Assembly: GCA_944390505.1 (NCBI GenBank)
Contig: CALXQF010000048.1
Span: 1-8,148, forward strand
DNA length: 8,148 bases
Source: an uncultured Clostridia bacterium
GTDB lineage: Bacteria > Bacillota > Clostridia > TANB77 > CAG-508
Reading direction: 5' to 3'
Every line of letters starts with the position of its first letter. Positions within the stretch are counted from its first letter, which is position 1. This document shows positions 1 through 6,221 of the stretch, piece after piece. The notes beneath the pieces are model-generated. The model saw only the letters and a program-made list of their open reading frames with translations. It was not told the DNA's origin and did not search any database. The position numbers were made by a program, and so were the translations under genes.

Positions 1-50
1 GTCCTAAATAATAGGACCAAAGGTGTCTGTCCCCAACGGTCCTGCTATTT
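1..50. repeat. REP-like palindromic element at the left edge of the window
   Basis: Bases 6-18 can pair with 38-50 in a 13-position stem with one mismatch and one G-T wobble; the inner six pairs are AGGACC with GGTCCT. The loop (19-37) carries GGTGTCTGTCCCC. A second, smaller palindrome, GTCCTA (1-6) with TAGGAC (12-17), shares the same bases and could form an alternative fold. From memory, GGGGACAGACACC-type words occur in dispersed palindromes of many Firmicutes, some associated with IS200-like (REP-associated) transposases; that link is inference. The element may continue left of base 1. It could also be the terminator of an unseen upstream gene, although no T-run follows. Confidence 0.5.
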
Positions 51-70
51 GGCAAGTTTCCTTAAAACTC

Positions 71-99
71 TTGACTTTAGCAAACTCATGTTTTATAAT
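71..99 (+). promoter_or_regulatory. sigma-A promoter of uvrA
   Basis: A -35 box TTGACT (71-76) and a perfect -10 box TATAAT (94-99) are separated by 17 bases. The start of transcription would be near 106, giving a leader of about 30 bases before the uvrA start at 138. Five of six -35 bases and all six -10 bases match consensus. Confidence 0.8.
81..94. promoter_or_regulatory. Candidate LexA (SOS) box in the uvrA promoter
   Basis: The spacer between the -35 and -10 boxes contains CAAACTCATGTTTT. It has dyad symmetry (AAAC-N4-GTTT) and resembles the Firmicute LexA operator CGAAC-RNRY-GTTYG with three deviations. A repressor bound there would block RNA polymerase, and uvrA is a classical SOS gene in Bacillus. 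The match is imperfect and A+T-rich DNA gives chance hits, so this is a supported guess. Confidence 0.45.
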
Positions 100-137
100 A
101 AATAGGTCAAAATAGAAAATATAATTTGGGGGCAATT

Positions 138-2963
138 ATGCAAAACAGTATTATCATAAAAGGTGCAAAAGAGCACAACTTAAAAGATATTAATTTGGAG
201 ATACCAAGAGATAAATTAGTGGTAATTACAGGACTTTCTGGTTCTGGTAAATCTTCACTTGCTTTTGATACTCTATATGCAGAAGGACAAAGAAGATATG
301 TAGAGAGTTTATCTTCTTATGCAAGACAGTTTTTAGGAATGATGGAAAAACCAGAAGTAGAGTCAATAGAAGGGCTTTCACCAGCTATTTCAATTGATCA
401 AAAAACAACTTCTCGTAATCCACGTTCTACTGTAGGAACAGTTACAGAGATTTACGACTATATTCGTTTGCTCTATGCACGTATTGGTGTACCATATTGT
501 CCAAACTGTGGTAAAAAAATAGAAAAGCAAACAGTAGACCAAATTGTAGATAATGTCATGAGTTTGGAAGAAGGAACTAGAATTCAAGTGCTAGCTCCTG
601 TTGTTCGTGGAAGAAAAGGGGAATATACCAAATTAATGCAAGACTTTCAAAAAGAAGGTTTTGTTCGTGTGAGAATTGATGGTGAAACTTATGAGTTAAC
701 AGATGATATTACCATTGACAGAAAGAAAAAGCATAATATTGAATTAATTGTAGATAGATTAGTCGTAAAACCAGACATTCGAACAAGATTAACAGAATCT
801 GTAGAAACTGCTTTAAAATATGCCAACAATTTAGTACTCATTGATATTCCTGGCGGTAAAGAGCGTTTATTTAGCCAAAACTATGCTTGTCCAGATTGTG
901 GTATTAGTATTGAAGAATTAACACCAAGAATGTTTTCTTTTAACAACCCATTTGGTGCATGTCCTACCTGTACAGGTATTGGCTATTTAATGAAAATGGA
1001 TGAAGATTTAATTATTCCAGACAAAGATAAAACATTATATGATGGGGTAAAAGCTTTTGGTGCAAGTACCATGAAAAAGGGTGACACCATGGCAAAAATG
1101 TATTTTGAAAGCATTGGAAGACATTATGGTGTAGATATTAAAGTACCAATTAGAAAATTACCACGCTGGTTTTTAGAAAAAATTTTATATGGTACAGGAG
1201 ATGAAGTTATTGATTTTGAATACACTTCTTATGCAGGTACCAGAAGATTTAGCACTCCATTTGAAGGTGTTTTACCAGCATTAGATAGAAGATATAATGA
1301 AACAAAATCACAGGGGATGAGAGATTTTTACGAGCTATACATGAGTGAAAGTGAATGTTATACTTGTCATGGGGCAAGACTTAAAAAAGAAAGTTTATCT
1401 GTGAAAGTTGGAGATAAGAATATCAATGAATTAACTGAGATGTCAATTGACAAAATTAAAACCTTTTTAAATTCTTTAGAATTAAATAACAAAGATAGAA
1501 TGATAGCAGACCAAATTTTGAAAGAATTAAATAAAAGATTACAATTTTTAATCGATGTAGGATTAGATTATTTAACTCTTTCTAGAAGTGCTGGAAGTTT
1601 GTCTGGTGGGGAAGCACAACGTATTCGTTTAGCAACACAAATTGGTTCTGGATTAACAGGTGTATTATATATTTTAGACGAACCAAGTATTGGTTTACAT
1701 CAAAGAGATAATGACAAATTATTGGCAACTTTAAAAAAATTAAGAGATTTAGGAAACACAGTTTTAGTTGTAGAGCATGATGAAGACACTATGTATGCAG
1801 CTGATCAAATTATTGACATAGGACCAGGACCTGGTGTTCATGGAGGAAAGGTAATTGCACAAGGAACAGCAGAAGAAATTAAACAAGTGCCAGAATCTAT
1901 TACAGGACAATATTTAAGTGGCAAAAAGCAAATTCTAATTCCTAAAAAAAGAAGAAAATCCAATGGAAAAGCAATCGAAGTAAAAGGAGCAACAGAGCAT
2001 AATTTAAAAAATATTAATGTCAAATTTCCATTAGGTCAATTTATTTGTGTAACTGGTGTTTCTGGATCTGGAAAAAGTACTTTAGTGAATGAAATATTAT
2101 ATAAAACATTAGCAAGAGACTTATATGGCTCTAATGAAAAGCCAGGAAAGTGCAAAGAAATTAAAGGAATTGAAAATATTGATAAAATTATTAATATCGA
2201 TCAATCACCAATTGGAAGAACCCCACGTTCTAATCCAGCAACTTACACGGGAGTATTTGATGTCATAAGGGATATTTTTTCCACAACACCAGAAGCAAAA
2301 ATGCGTGGATATGATAAAGGTAGGTTTAGCTTTAATGTAACAGGCGGTAGATGTGAAGCTTGTAATGGTGACGGTGTACTAAAAATAGAAATGCACTTTT
2401 TACCAGATATTTATGTACCATGTGAAGTTTGTAAAGGGCAAAGATATAATAGAGAAACATTAGAGGTAAAATATAAAGGAAAAAGTATAGCAGATGTATT
2501 AGATATGACAGTAGAAGAAGCATTAGAATTTTTCAAAAATATTCCAAGAATTAAAAATAAAATACAGACATTATATGATGTAGGGCTTGGTTATATTAAA
2601 TTAGGACAACCTTCTACCACTTTATCAGGTGGGGAAGCACAACGTGTGAAACTCGCAACAGAGCTTTCTAAAAAAGCAACAGGAAAAACACTATATATTT
2701 TAGATGAGCCAACAACTGGGCTTCATATAGCAGATGTTCACAAATTAGTAGATATTTTGCAAAGATTAGTAGATACTGGAAATAGTATTATTGTCATAGA
2801 ACACAATTTAGATTTGATTAAAACAGCGGATTATATTATCGATTTAGGACCAGAAGGAGGAGAAAAGGGAGGACAAATTATAGCAGTAGGCTCTCCTGAA
2901 CAAATTGTAAAAAATGAGCAAAGCTATACTGGTCAATTTTTGAAAAAATATTTAGAAAAATAA
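138..2963 (+). CDS. uvrA: UvrA, excinuclease ABC subunit A
   Basis: UvrA is the damage-sensing ATPase of nucleotide excision repair; with UvrB it scans DNA, loads UvrB at the lesion and leaves before UvrC cuts. The 941-aa length is normal for the family. Both ABC modules are intact: Walker A GLSGSGKSS (about 32-40), signature LSGGEAQR (about 488) and Walker B LDEPSIGLH; then a second Walker A GVSGSGKST (about 640), signature LSGGEAQR (about 829) and LDEPTTGLH. Zinc-binding pairs are visible at C121/C124, C251/C254, C275/C278 and C739/C742, C762/C765. I chose ATG at 138 over the in-frame TTG at 126 because the GGGGG Shine-Dalgarno (128-132) sits five bases before 138 and would lie inside the longer reading frame. 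The gene has its own sigma-A promoter and possible SOS control. No uvrB or uvrC lies in the window. Confidence 0.98.
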   Translation: MQNSIIIKGAKEHNLKDINLEIPRDKLVVITGLSGSGKSSLAFDTLYAEGQRRYVESLSSYARQFLGMMEKPEVESIEGLSPAISIDQKTTSRNPRSTVGTVTEIYDYIRLLYARIGVPYCPNCGKKIEKQTVDQIVDNVMSLEEGTRIQVLAPVVRGRKGEYTKLMQDFQKEGFVRVRIDGETYELTDDITIDRKKKHNIELIVDRLVVKPDIRTRLTESVETALKYANNLVLIDIPGGKERLFSQNYACPDCGISIEELTPRMFSFNNPFGACPTCTGIGYLMKMDEDLIIPDKDKTLYDGVKAFGASTMKKGDTMAKMYFESIGRHYGVDIKVPIRKLPRWFLEKILYGTGDEVIDFEYTSYAGTRRFSTPFEGVLPALDRRYNETKSQGMRDFYELYMSESECYTCHGARLKKESLSVKVGDKNINELTEMSIDKIKTFLNSLELNNKDRMIADQILKELNKRLQFLIDVGLDYLTLSRSAGSLSGGEAQRIRLATQIGSGLTGVLYILDEPSIGLHQRDNDKLLATLKKLRDLGNTVLVVEHDEDTMYAADQIIDIGPGPGVHGGKVIAQGTAEEIKQVPESITGQYLSGKKQILIPKKRRKSNGKAIEVKGATEHNLKNINVKFPLGQFICVTGVSGSGKSTLVNEILYKTLARDLYGSNEKPGKCKEIKGIENIDKIINIDQSPIGRTPRSNPATYTGVFDVIRDIFSTTPEAKMRGYDKGRFSFNVTGGRCEACNGDGVLKIEMHFLPDIYVPCEVCKGQRYNRETLEVKYKGKSIADVLDMTVEEALEFFKNIPRIKNKIQTLYDVGLGYIKLGQPSTTLSGGEAQRVKLATELSKKATGKTLYILDEPTTGLHIADVHKLVDILQRLVDTGNSIIVIEHNLDLIKTADYIIDLGPEGGEKGGQIIAVGSPEQIVKNEQSYTGQFLKKYLEK

Positions 2964-3016
2964 ATTGCGTTTTTTACAATGAAAAAAGTAATTTTTCTAC
3001 AAAATACTATAAAAGC

Positions 3017-3064
3017 AAATAGCTAATGAAATGAAGAATTGATCCTTTATTTCATTAGCTATTT
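3017..3064. terminator. Long hairpin downstream of uvrA, probable terminator
   Basis: Bases 3017-3036 pair with 3045-3064: the outer 16 pairs are perfect (AAATAGCTAATGAAAT), then one G-T wobble and three more pairs, closing an 8-base loop. It lies 53 bases after the uvrA stop, between uvrA and a convergent small gene. No proper T-run follows on the plus strand; on the minus strand the stem is followed by GCTTTTATAG. It may therefore terminate weakly in both directions or mainly stabilise 3' ends. Confidence 0.55.
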
Positions 3065-3081
3065 AGGAACAAGAAAAAATC

Positions 3082-3227
3082 ATAAGAGGTACAAGACTAA
3101 ATGGACATTCAAGAAAAACAAAAAGTAAAGAAAAAACAAAAAGAAAGGGAATAAGTTAAAAAACTTTCTATAATCTATAAAATATATATAAAAAACTCGA
3201 ATGTCCACTTAATTTTGTACCTCTTAT
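3082..3227. mobile_element. MITE-like element or IS remnant with 29-bp inverted ends
   Basis: The left arm (3082-3110, beginning ATAAGAGGTACAAG) and right arm (3199-3227) are inverted copies agreeing at 26 of 29 positions, enclosing 88 bases. The interior has a purine-rich half (3111-3156) and an A+T-rich half, with no transposase gene. A 17-codon reading frame (ATG at 3101, stop ending 3154) starts inside the left arm, as transposase genes of some IS elements do, but its Shine-Dalgarno is poorly spaced. No clear target-site duplication is visible. On the minus strand the outer end runs into a T-rich stretch (GATTTTTTC), so the folded arms could also terminate transcription of the small minus-strand gene next door. 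I cannot assign an IS family. Confidence 0.5.
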
Positions 3228-3251
3228 TTAGGGAGTCACAAATAAAGTTAA

Positions 3252-3353
3252 TTATTTACAATCTTTGTTGTTATTTCTTTCATTGTTGTTATTATTTTGG
3301 TTATTTTTGTTGTTCTTATTATTTTTGTTTTGTTTATTTTGCTTTTCTGACAT
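3252..3353 (-). CDS. 33-aa Asn/Lys-rich small protein, candidate forespore (SASP-like) protein
   Basis: Read on the minus strand from ATG at 3353 this encodes 33 residues, starting MSEKQNKQNK and ending NNNKDCK before TAA. Asn and Lys make up about two thirds of the protein; there are no aromatic or large aliphatic residues beyond the initiator Met, so it should be soluble and disordered. Three features argue that it is real despite its size: an ideal Shine-Dalgarno GGAGGT (complement of 3361-3366) seven bases before ATG, a sigma-G-like promoter 33 bases upstream of the start codon, and transcription convergent with uvrA with hairpins between them. Minor small acid-soluble spore proteins made under sigma-G are similarly short and polar, so a forespore role is inferred. 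I do not recognise a specific family. A chance ORF in A+T-rich DNA is the alternative, but the combined signals make that less likely. Confidence 0.65.
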   Translation of the reverse strand: MSEKQNKQNKNNKNNKNNQNNNNNERNNNKDCK

Positions 3354-3385
3354 ATTAAGCACCTCCATTTCTTTACTTACAATAC

Positions 3386-3415
3386 TAGTTTGTACTAAAA
3401 ATAAAAAAATATTCA
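3386..3415 (-). promoter_or_regulatory. Sigma-G-like (forespore) promoter of the 33-aa gene
   Basis: On the minus strand a TGAATA box (complement of 3410-3415) is followed after 17 bases by CAAACTA (complement of 3386-3392). The B. subtilis sigma-G consensus, from memory, is TGAATA-N17/18-CATACTA, so 12 of 13 bases match at the right spacing. Transcription would start about 25 bases before the ATG. Sigma-F recognises related sites and cannot be excluded. Confidence 0.6.
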
Positions 3416-3478
3416 AAAATTTTAAAATAAATTATAAGTATTTGCCATTAATTTTATTTTTTAGATATACAATTTTAC

Positions 3479-3508
3479 TTGCAAAATATGGAAAAATATG
3501 TATATAAT
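3479..3508 (+). promoter_or_regulatory. Possible sigma-A promoter ahead of the Rpn-like remnant
   Basis: TTGCAA (3479-3484) and TATAAT (3503-3508) are 18 bases apart. It points into the decayed nuclease fragment and is probably the old promoter of that gene. A small GCC-GAAA-GGC hairpin (3527-3536) follows. The A+T-rich context lowers confidence. Confidence 0.4.
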
Positions 3509-3536
3509 GTGTATATTATATTTCTAGCCGAAAGGC

Positions 3537-3686
3537 AAAAATGATGTAGTATTTCAAGCCTTATTTACATGAGGGAAAGAAGGAATAACAAAAGCACTGT
3601 TAGAGGATATACTAAAGATAAAAATACATAAATTAGACCTAGACAAAAGCAAAGACTTACTAAATGATAATAAAAAAGATAAAAAA
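3537..3686 (+). pseudogene. Remnant of an Rpn/PD-(D/E)XK transposase-nuclease gene
   Basis: One frame reads KNDVVFQALFT, a TGA stop at 3570-3572, then GKEGITKALLEDILKIKI and a charged run including DLDKSKDLL. This resembles the N-terminus of the Rpn family (recombination-promoting nuclease, PD-(D/E)XK transposase-like), where an F-x-x-[LI]-F element is followed by a helix ending in LLxxIL. The TGA probably arose from an Arg codon (CGA or AGA). No start codon is in frame upstream (TAG at 3525-3527), and the catalytic part of a roughly 300-aa protein is missing: similarity ends where the terminator at 3682 begins. It is a 5' fragment with at least one nonsense mutation and a large 3' deletion. 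The family call rests on motif recall rather than a search. Confidence 0.6.
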
Positions 3687-3729
3687 TCCTATGACGCACC
3701 TATATATTGTGCAATAGGATTTTTATTTT
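3682..3729 (+). terminator. Intrinsic terminator
   Basis: AAAAATCCTAT (3682-3692) pairs perfectly with ATAGGATTTTT (3714-3724). Above a small bulge, GCAC (3696-3699) pairs with GTGC (3709-3712). The stem runs into TTTTTATTTT. The A-run on the left arm means it could also work on the minus strand. It insulates the next gene from upstream transcription. Confidence 0.8.
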
Positions 3730-3745
3730 ATCAAAAGGTTTCATC

Positions 3746-3774
3746 TTGTTTTTTTATAATAATTCATATATAAT
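3746..3774 (+). promoter_or_regulatory. Sigma-A promoter of the cytidylate-kinase-like gene
   Basis: TTGTTT (3746-3751), a 17-base spacer, and a perfect TATAAT (3769-3774). The predicted start near 3781 gives a leader of about 27 bases holding the Shine-Dalgarno AAAGGA (3793-3798). Confidence 0.65.
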
Positions 3775-3807
3775 GATTCGAGATAAACTTAGAAAGGAAA
3801 AGTAAAA

Positions 3808-4488
3808 ATGAATATAGTAATAGGAATAGAAGGATATGTAGGAGCAGGAAAAACAGCAATATGTAAGGAATTGTTAAACCATATCCCCAACAGCATTTTA
3901 TTAGATGGAGGAAAATTATATAGAGCAATTGTATATAGTTTAATGAAATCAGGATTAGATTTAAATACTCTGAAACAAAACATGCAACATGTAGATATTA
4001 AATCTATTATGGAACAGCTAAAAGTGAAAATAGCAATAGAAAACAAAAATACAGAAATTTATGTGAATGGAGAAAAAGTAGATGACGAAAACCTACAATC
4101 TGCTAGTTCTTCTATGGCTGTTTCAGAAGTGGGAACAATAGCAAATAATGAAAATTTGTATATTTTTGGCAGAAACTTAATTAATGACTTAAAACAAAAT
4201 TTTAATGTCATTGTTTCTGGTAGAGCATTAATGGAAATTTATCCAAAATTAGATTATCACTTTTTAATTACTGCGTCTCTAGAGGAACGAATTCGTAGAA
4301 AAAGCATACAATATAAAGGAAACATAGATTTAGAAAAATTAAAACAAAATATTCAAAAAAGAGATGAATTACAAGAAAAAGCAGGTTATTACAAACAATA
4401 TGATAACACAATTGTAGTAGATGTTACCAATTGTAAAACAGTAGAAGAATCAACAAAGGAAGTATTAAAGTTTATACAGAATCAATAA
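3808..4488 (+). CDS. Cytidylate-kinase-like NMP kinase (Cmk family, divergent)
   Basis: This 226-aa protein has the length and order of motifs of bacterial cytidylate kinase, which transfers phosphate from ATP to CMP or dCMP. Visible are Walker A GYVGAGKT (9-16), DGGKLYRA (33-40, matching DTGAMYRA of Cmk), a helix around AVSEVGTIA (104-112), SGRAL (137-141, where Cmk has DGRDIG), FLITASLEERIRRK (152-165, lid region) and QKRDELQEKAG (183-193). Several residues that bind the nucleotide monophosphate in Cmk are replaced: the Asp after GR is Ala, and in the RDxxDxxR motif the second Asp is Gln and the last Arg is Ala. The fold and ATP site look sound, but the acceptor may differ from CMP, so no symbol is given. 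The start is supported by AAAGGA nine bases before ATG. It has its own promoter and lies 135 bases before murD's start on the same strand. Confidence 0.75.
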   Translation: MNIVIGIEGYVGAGKTAICKELLNHIPNSILLDGGKLYRAIVYSLMKSGLDLNTLKQNMQHVDIKSIMEQLKVKIAIENKNTEIYVNGEKVDDENLQSASSSMAVSEVGTIANNENLYIFGRNLINDLKQNFNVIVSGRALMEIYPKLDYHFLITASLEERIRRKSIQYKGNIDLEKLKQNIQKRDELQEKAGYYKQYDNTIVVDVTNCKTVEESTKEVLKFIQNQ

Positions 4489-4493
4489 TAAAT

Positions 4494-4523
4494 TTGAAAA
4501 TATAGTAATGAAAGATGTATGAT
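4494..4523 (+). promoter_or_regulatory. Possible upstream promoter of murD (P1)
   Basis: TTGAAA (4494-4499), an 18-base spacer, and TATGAT (4518-4523), just after the preceding stop codon. The RNA would carry the leader hairpin at 4582-4603 in full. Confidence 0.4.
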
Positions 4524-4548
4524 TAATAATGCTATCAATTAGAAATGG

Positions 4549-4577
4549 TTTTCAATATAAATGTAAATTAATATAAT
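4549..4577 (+). promoter_or_regulatory. Possible downstream promoter of murD (P2)
   Basis: TTTTCA (4549-4554), a 17-base spacer, and a perfect TATAAT (4572-4577). The -10 box overlaps the in-frame ATG at 4576, so RNA made here would start after that ATG. This supports the downstream start at 4624. Confidence 0.5.
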
Positions 4578-4581
4578 GAAA

Positions 4582-4603
4582 AGCTTGCGAAGAGATGCAA
4601 GCT
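4582..4603 (+). promoter_or_regulatory. Leader hairpin upstream of murD
   Basis: AGCTTGC (4582-4588) and GCAAGCT (4597-4603) form a perfect 7-bp stem around an 8-base loop. The segment is richer in G+C than its surroundings and lies five bases before the weak Shine-Dalgarno AAAGG (4608-4612). It could affect ribosome access, mark the 5' end of the mRNA, or be a copy of a dispersed repeat. Confidence 0.45.
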
Positions 4604-4623
4604 GCAGAAAGGTAAAAAGTAAA

Positions 4624-6024
4624 ATGCAATATCAAAACAAAAAACTAAAAGAATTTGAAGATTATATACATAATAAAAAAATGGCTGTTATAGGTTTAGG
4701 GGTTAGTAATAAGCCTTTAATCTCTTACTTCTATCACTTGGGAGCAAAAGTTTCTTTTTTTGACAAAAGATCAATTGATAAAATAGATGAAGATATAATT
4801 AGTGAAATTCAAAAGTATGGTTTTGAATTATATACAGGAGAAGACAATTTAAAACATTTACAAAGCTTTTCTATCATTTTTCGTTCACCAAGTTGTAGAC
4901 CAGATACTCCAGAAATTGTAGCAGAAGTACAAAAAGGGGCTATTTTAACATCTGAAATAGAAATGTTAATGGAACTTTGTCCTGGTACTATTATAGGTAT
5001 TACAGGAAGTGATGGGAAAACAACAACCACTAATTTAATTTATCAAATTTTAAAAGAAAATGGTTACCATTGCTACCTCGGAGGAAATATTGGTATTCCA
5101 TTGTTTACAAAAGTAAAAGAAATGAAACCAGAAGATATAGTGGTGCTAGAATTAAGCAGTTTTCAATTAATGAATATGAAAATTAGCCCACATATTTCTG
5201 TTATTACCAACATTTCTCCAAATCACTTAGATATTCATAAATCTTATGAAGAATATATTGATGCAAAAAAGAACATTTTTAAATTTCAAAAAGGAAATGA
5301 TATTTTAATATTAAATTATGATAATGAAATAACAAGAAGCTTCAAAAATGAAGCAAAAGGAAAGGTTATTTATTTTAGTCGAAAAGAAAAACTAGAAAAT
5401 GGTATTATTTATGATAATGGAACCATTAAACAATGTGAAGACAATGTAAGAAGACATATTTTAAATGTAAAAGATGTTGTATTAAGAGGAGTACATAATT
5501 ATGAAAATATTTGTGCAGCAGTAGCAGCTACTAGTAGTCTGGTAGAACCAGAAACACAAGTAAAAGCCATTAAACAGTTTAAGGGAGTAGAACATCGTTT
5601 AGAGTTTGTAAAAGAAATAAATGGTGTAAAATGGTATAATGATTCTATTGGCACATCTCCAACTAGAACTATTGCTGGACTTCATTCGTTTGACGAAAAA
5701 ATTGTATTAATAGCAGGAGGATATGATAAACATTTAGATTATACACCGATTGCAAAACCAATTGTAGAAAATGTAAGTCAGCTAATTTTAATGGGAGCAA
5801 CTGCGCCCAAAATTGAAGAAGCTGTTAAAAATGAGTTAAAATTGCAAAACAAAACAATGCCAATTTATCATTGCCAATCATTAAAAGAAACAGTAGAAAA
5901 AGCTAATGAAGTTGCCAAAAAAGGAGAAATTGTGCTATTTTCTCCTGCAAGTGCAAGTTTTGATTTATTCAAAAATTTTGAAGATAGAGGAAATCAATTT
6001 AAAGCATTAGTTCAGAAATTATAA
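4624..6024 (+). CDS. murD: MurD, UDP-N-acetylmuramoyl-L-alanine--D-glutamate ligase
   Basis: MurD is the cytoplasmic ligase that uses ATP to add D-glutamate to UDP-MurNAc-L-Ala in peptidoglycan precursor synthesis. From ATG at 4624 the protein has 466 aa, normal for MurD. Family motifs are in order: N-terminal nucleotide-sugar fold with GLGVSN (24-29); P-loop GITGSDGKTTT (125-135); GGNIG (153-157); VVLELSSFQL (173-182); TNISPNHLD (195-203); EHRLE (323-327); NDSIGTSP (339-346); AGGYDKHLDY (364-373); and SPASASFDLFKNFEDRG (440-456), the C-terminal MurD hallmark. An in-frame ATG at 4576 would add 16 residues, but it has no Shine-Dalgarno and overlaps a likely -10 box. No other mur or fts gene is adjacent, so it stands outside the usual dcw cluster. 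No clear terminator follows. Confidence 0.96.
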   Translation: MQYQNKKLKEFEDYIHNKKMAVIGLGVSNKPLISYFYHLGAKVSFFDKRSIDKIDEDIISEIQKYGFELYTGEDNLKHLQSFSIIFRSPSCRPDTPEIVAEVQKGAILTSEIEMLMELCPGTIIGITGSDGKTTTTNLIYQILKENGYHCYLGGNIGIPLFTKVKEMKPEDIVVLELSSFQLMNMKISPHISVITNISPNHLDIHKSYEEYIDAKKNIFKFQKGNDILILNYDNEITRSFKNEAKGKVIYFSRKEKLENGIIYDNGTIKQCEDNVRRHILNVKDVVLRGVHNYENICAAVAATSSLVEPETQVKAIKQFKGVEHRLEFVKEINGVKWYNDSIGTSPTRTIAGLHSFDEKIVLIAGGYDKHLDYTPIAKPIVENVSQLILMGATAPKIEEAVKNELKLQNKTMPIYHCQSLKETVEKANEVAKKGEIVLFSPASASFDLFKNFEDRGNQFKALVQKL

Positions 6025-6161
6025 AATTTACATAATTTACTTTAGCTTATTTCTTTCATGCCCTTATAGTTGAGGACTTGAAAAATGATAGTATTTTAAA
6101 TTAATTTGTGATATACAATACGAACTATTTAAGTATAATCTTTTTAAGCAATATAATAGTA

Positions 6162-6189
6162 ACTTTTTTTGCTTGAAATTCATATGATA
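6162..6189 (+). promoter_or_regulatory. Possible sigma-K-type (mother cell) promoter of the coat-like gene
   Basis: AC (6162-6163) lies 17 bases before CATATGATA (6181-6189), which fits the sigma-K -10 pattern CATANNNTA. RNA would start near 6196 and contain the Shine-Dalgarno but not the left arm of the inverted repeat at 6177-6221. The pattern is short, so chance is a real possibility. A different TATAAT-like box (6134-6139) with weaker -35 support lies upstream. Confidence 0.3.
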
Positions 6190-6221
6190 CATTAATTTGA
6201 AAAGGAGGTATCATATGAATT
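6177..6221 (+). promoter_or_regulatory. Perfect 14-bp inverted repeat enclosing the ribosome binding site
   Basis: AATTCATATGATAC (6177-6190) and GTATCATATGAATT (6208-6221) are exact inverted copies separated by 17 bases. The right arm contains the start codon ATG (6215-6217); the loop holds most of the Shine-Dalgarno AAAGGAGG (6201-6208). In RNA the start codon would be paired while the Shine-Dalgarno stays in the loop, which suggests translational control; as DNA it could be an operator. Confidence 0.6.

Noticed and set aside
126..137. TTG start extending UvrA by four residues
   Set aside because: The G-run that serves as Shine-Dalgarno for ATG 138 would be inside the coding frame, and UvrA proteins normally start close to the M-x-x-x-I-x-I-x-G segment.
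3101..3154. 17-codon ORF inside the MITE-like element as a real gene
   Set aside because: It is very short, its AGAGGT is about 11 bases from the ATG, and the Lys/Glu/Gln content follows from the purine-rich strand; kept only as a note on the element.
3265..3507. Plus-strand 80-codon Leu/Phe-rich ORF
   Set aside because: Its hydrophobic first part is simply the complement of the Asn/Lys-rich minus-strand gene; it has no Shine-Dalgarno and the rest is A+T-rich intergenic sequence.
4576..4623. ATG 4576 as the murD start
   Set aside because: No Shine-Dalgarno precedes it, it overlaps a likely -10 box, and the 16 extra residues are encoded by a palindrome and the probable Shine-Dalgarno region.
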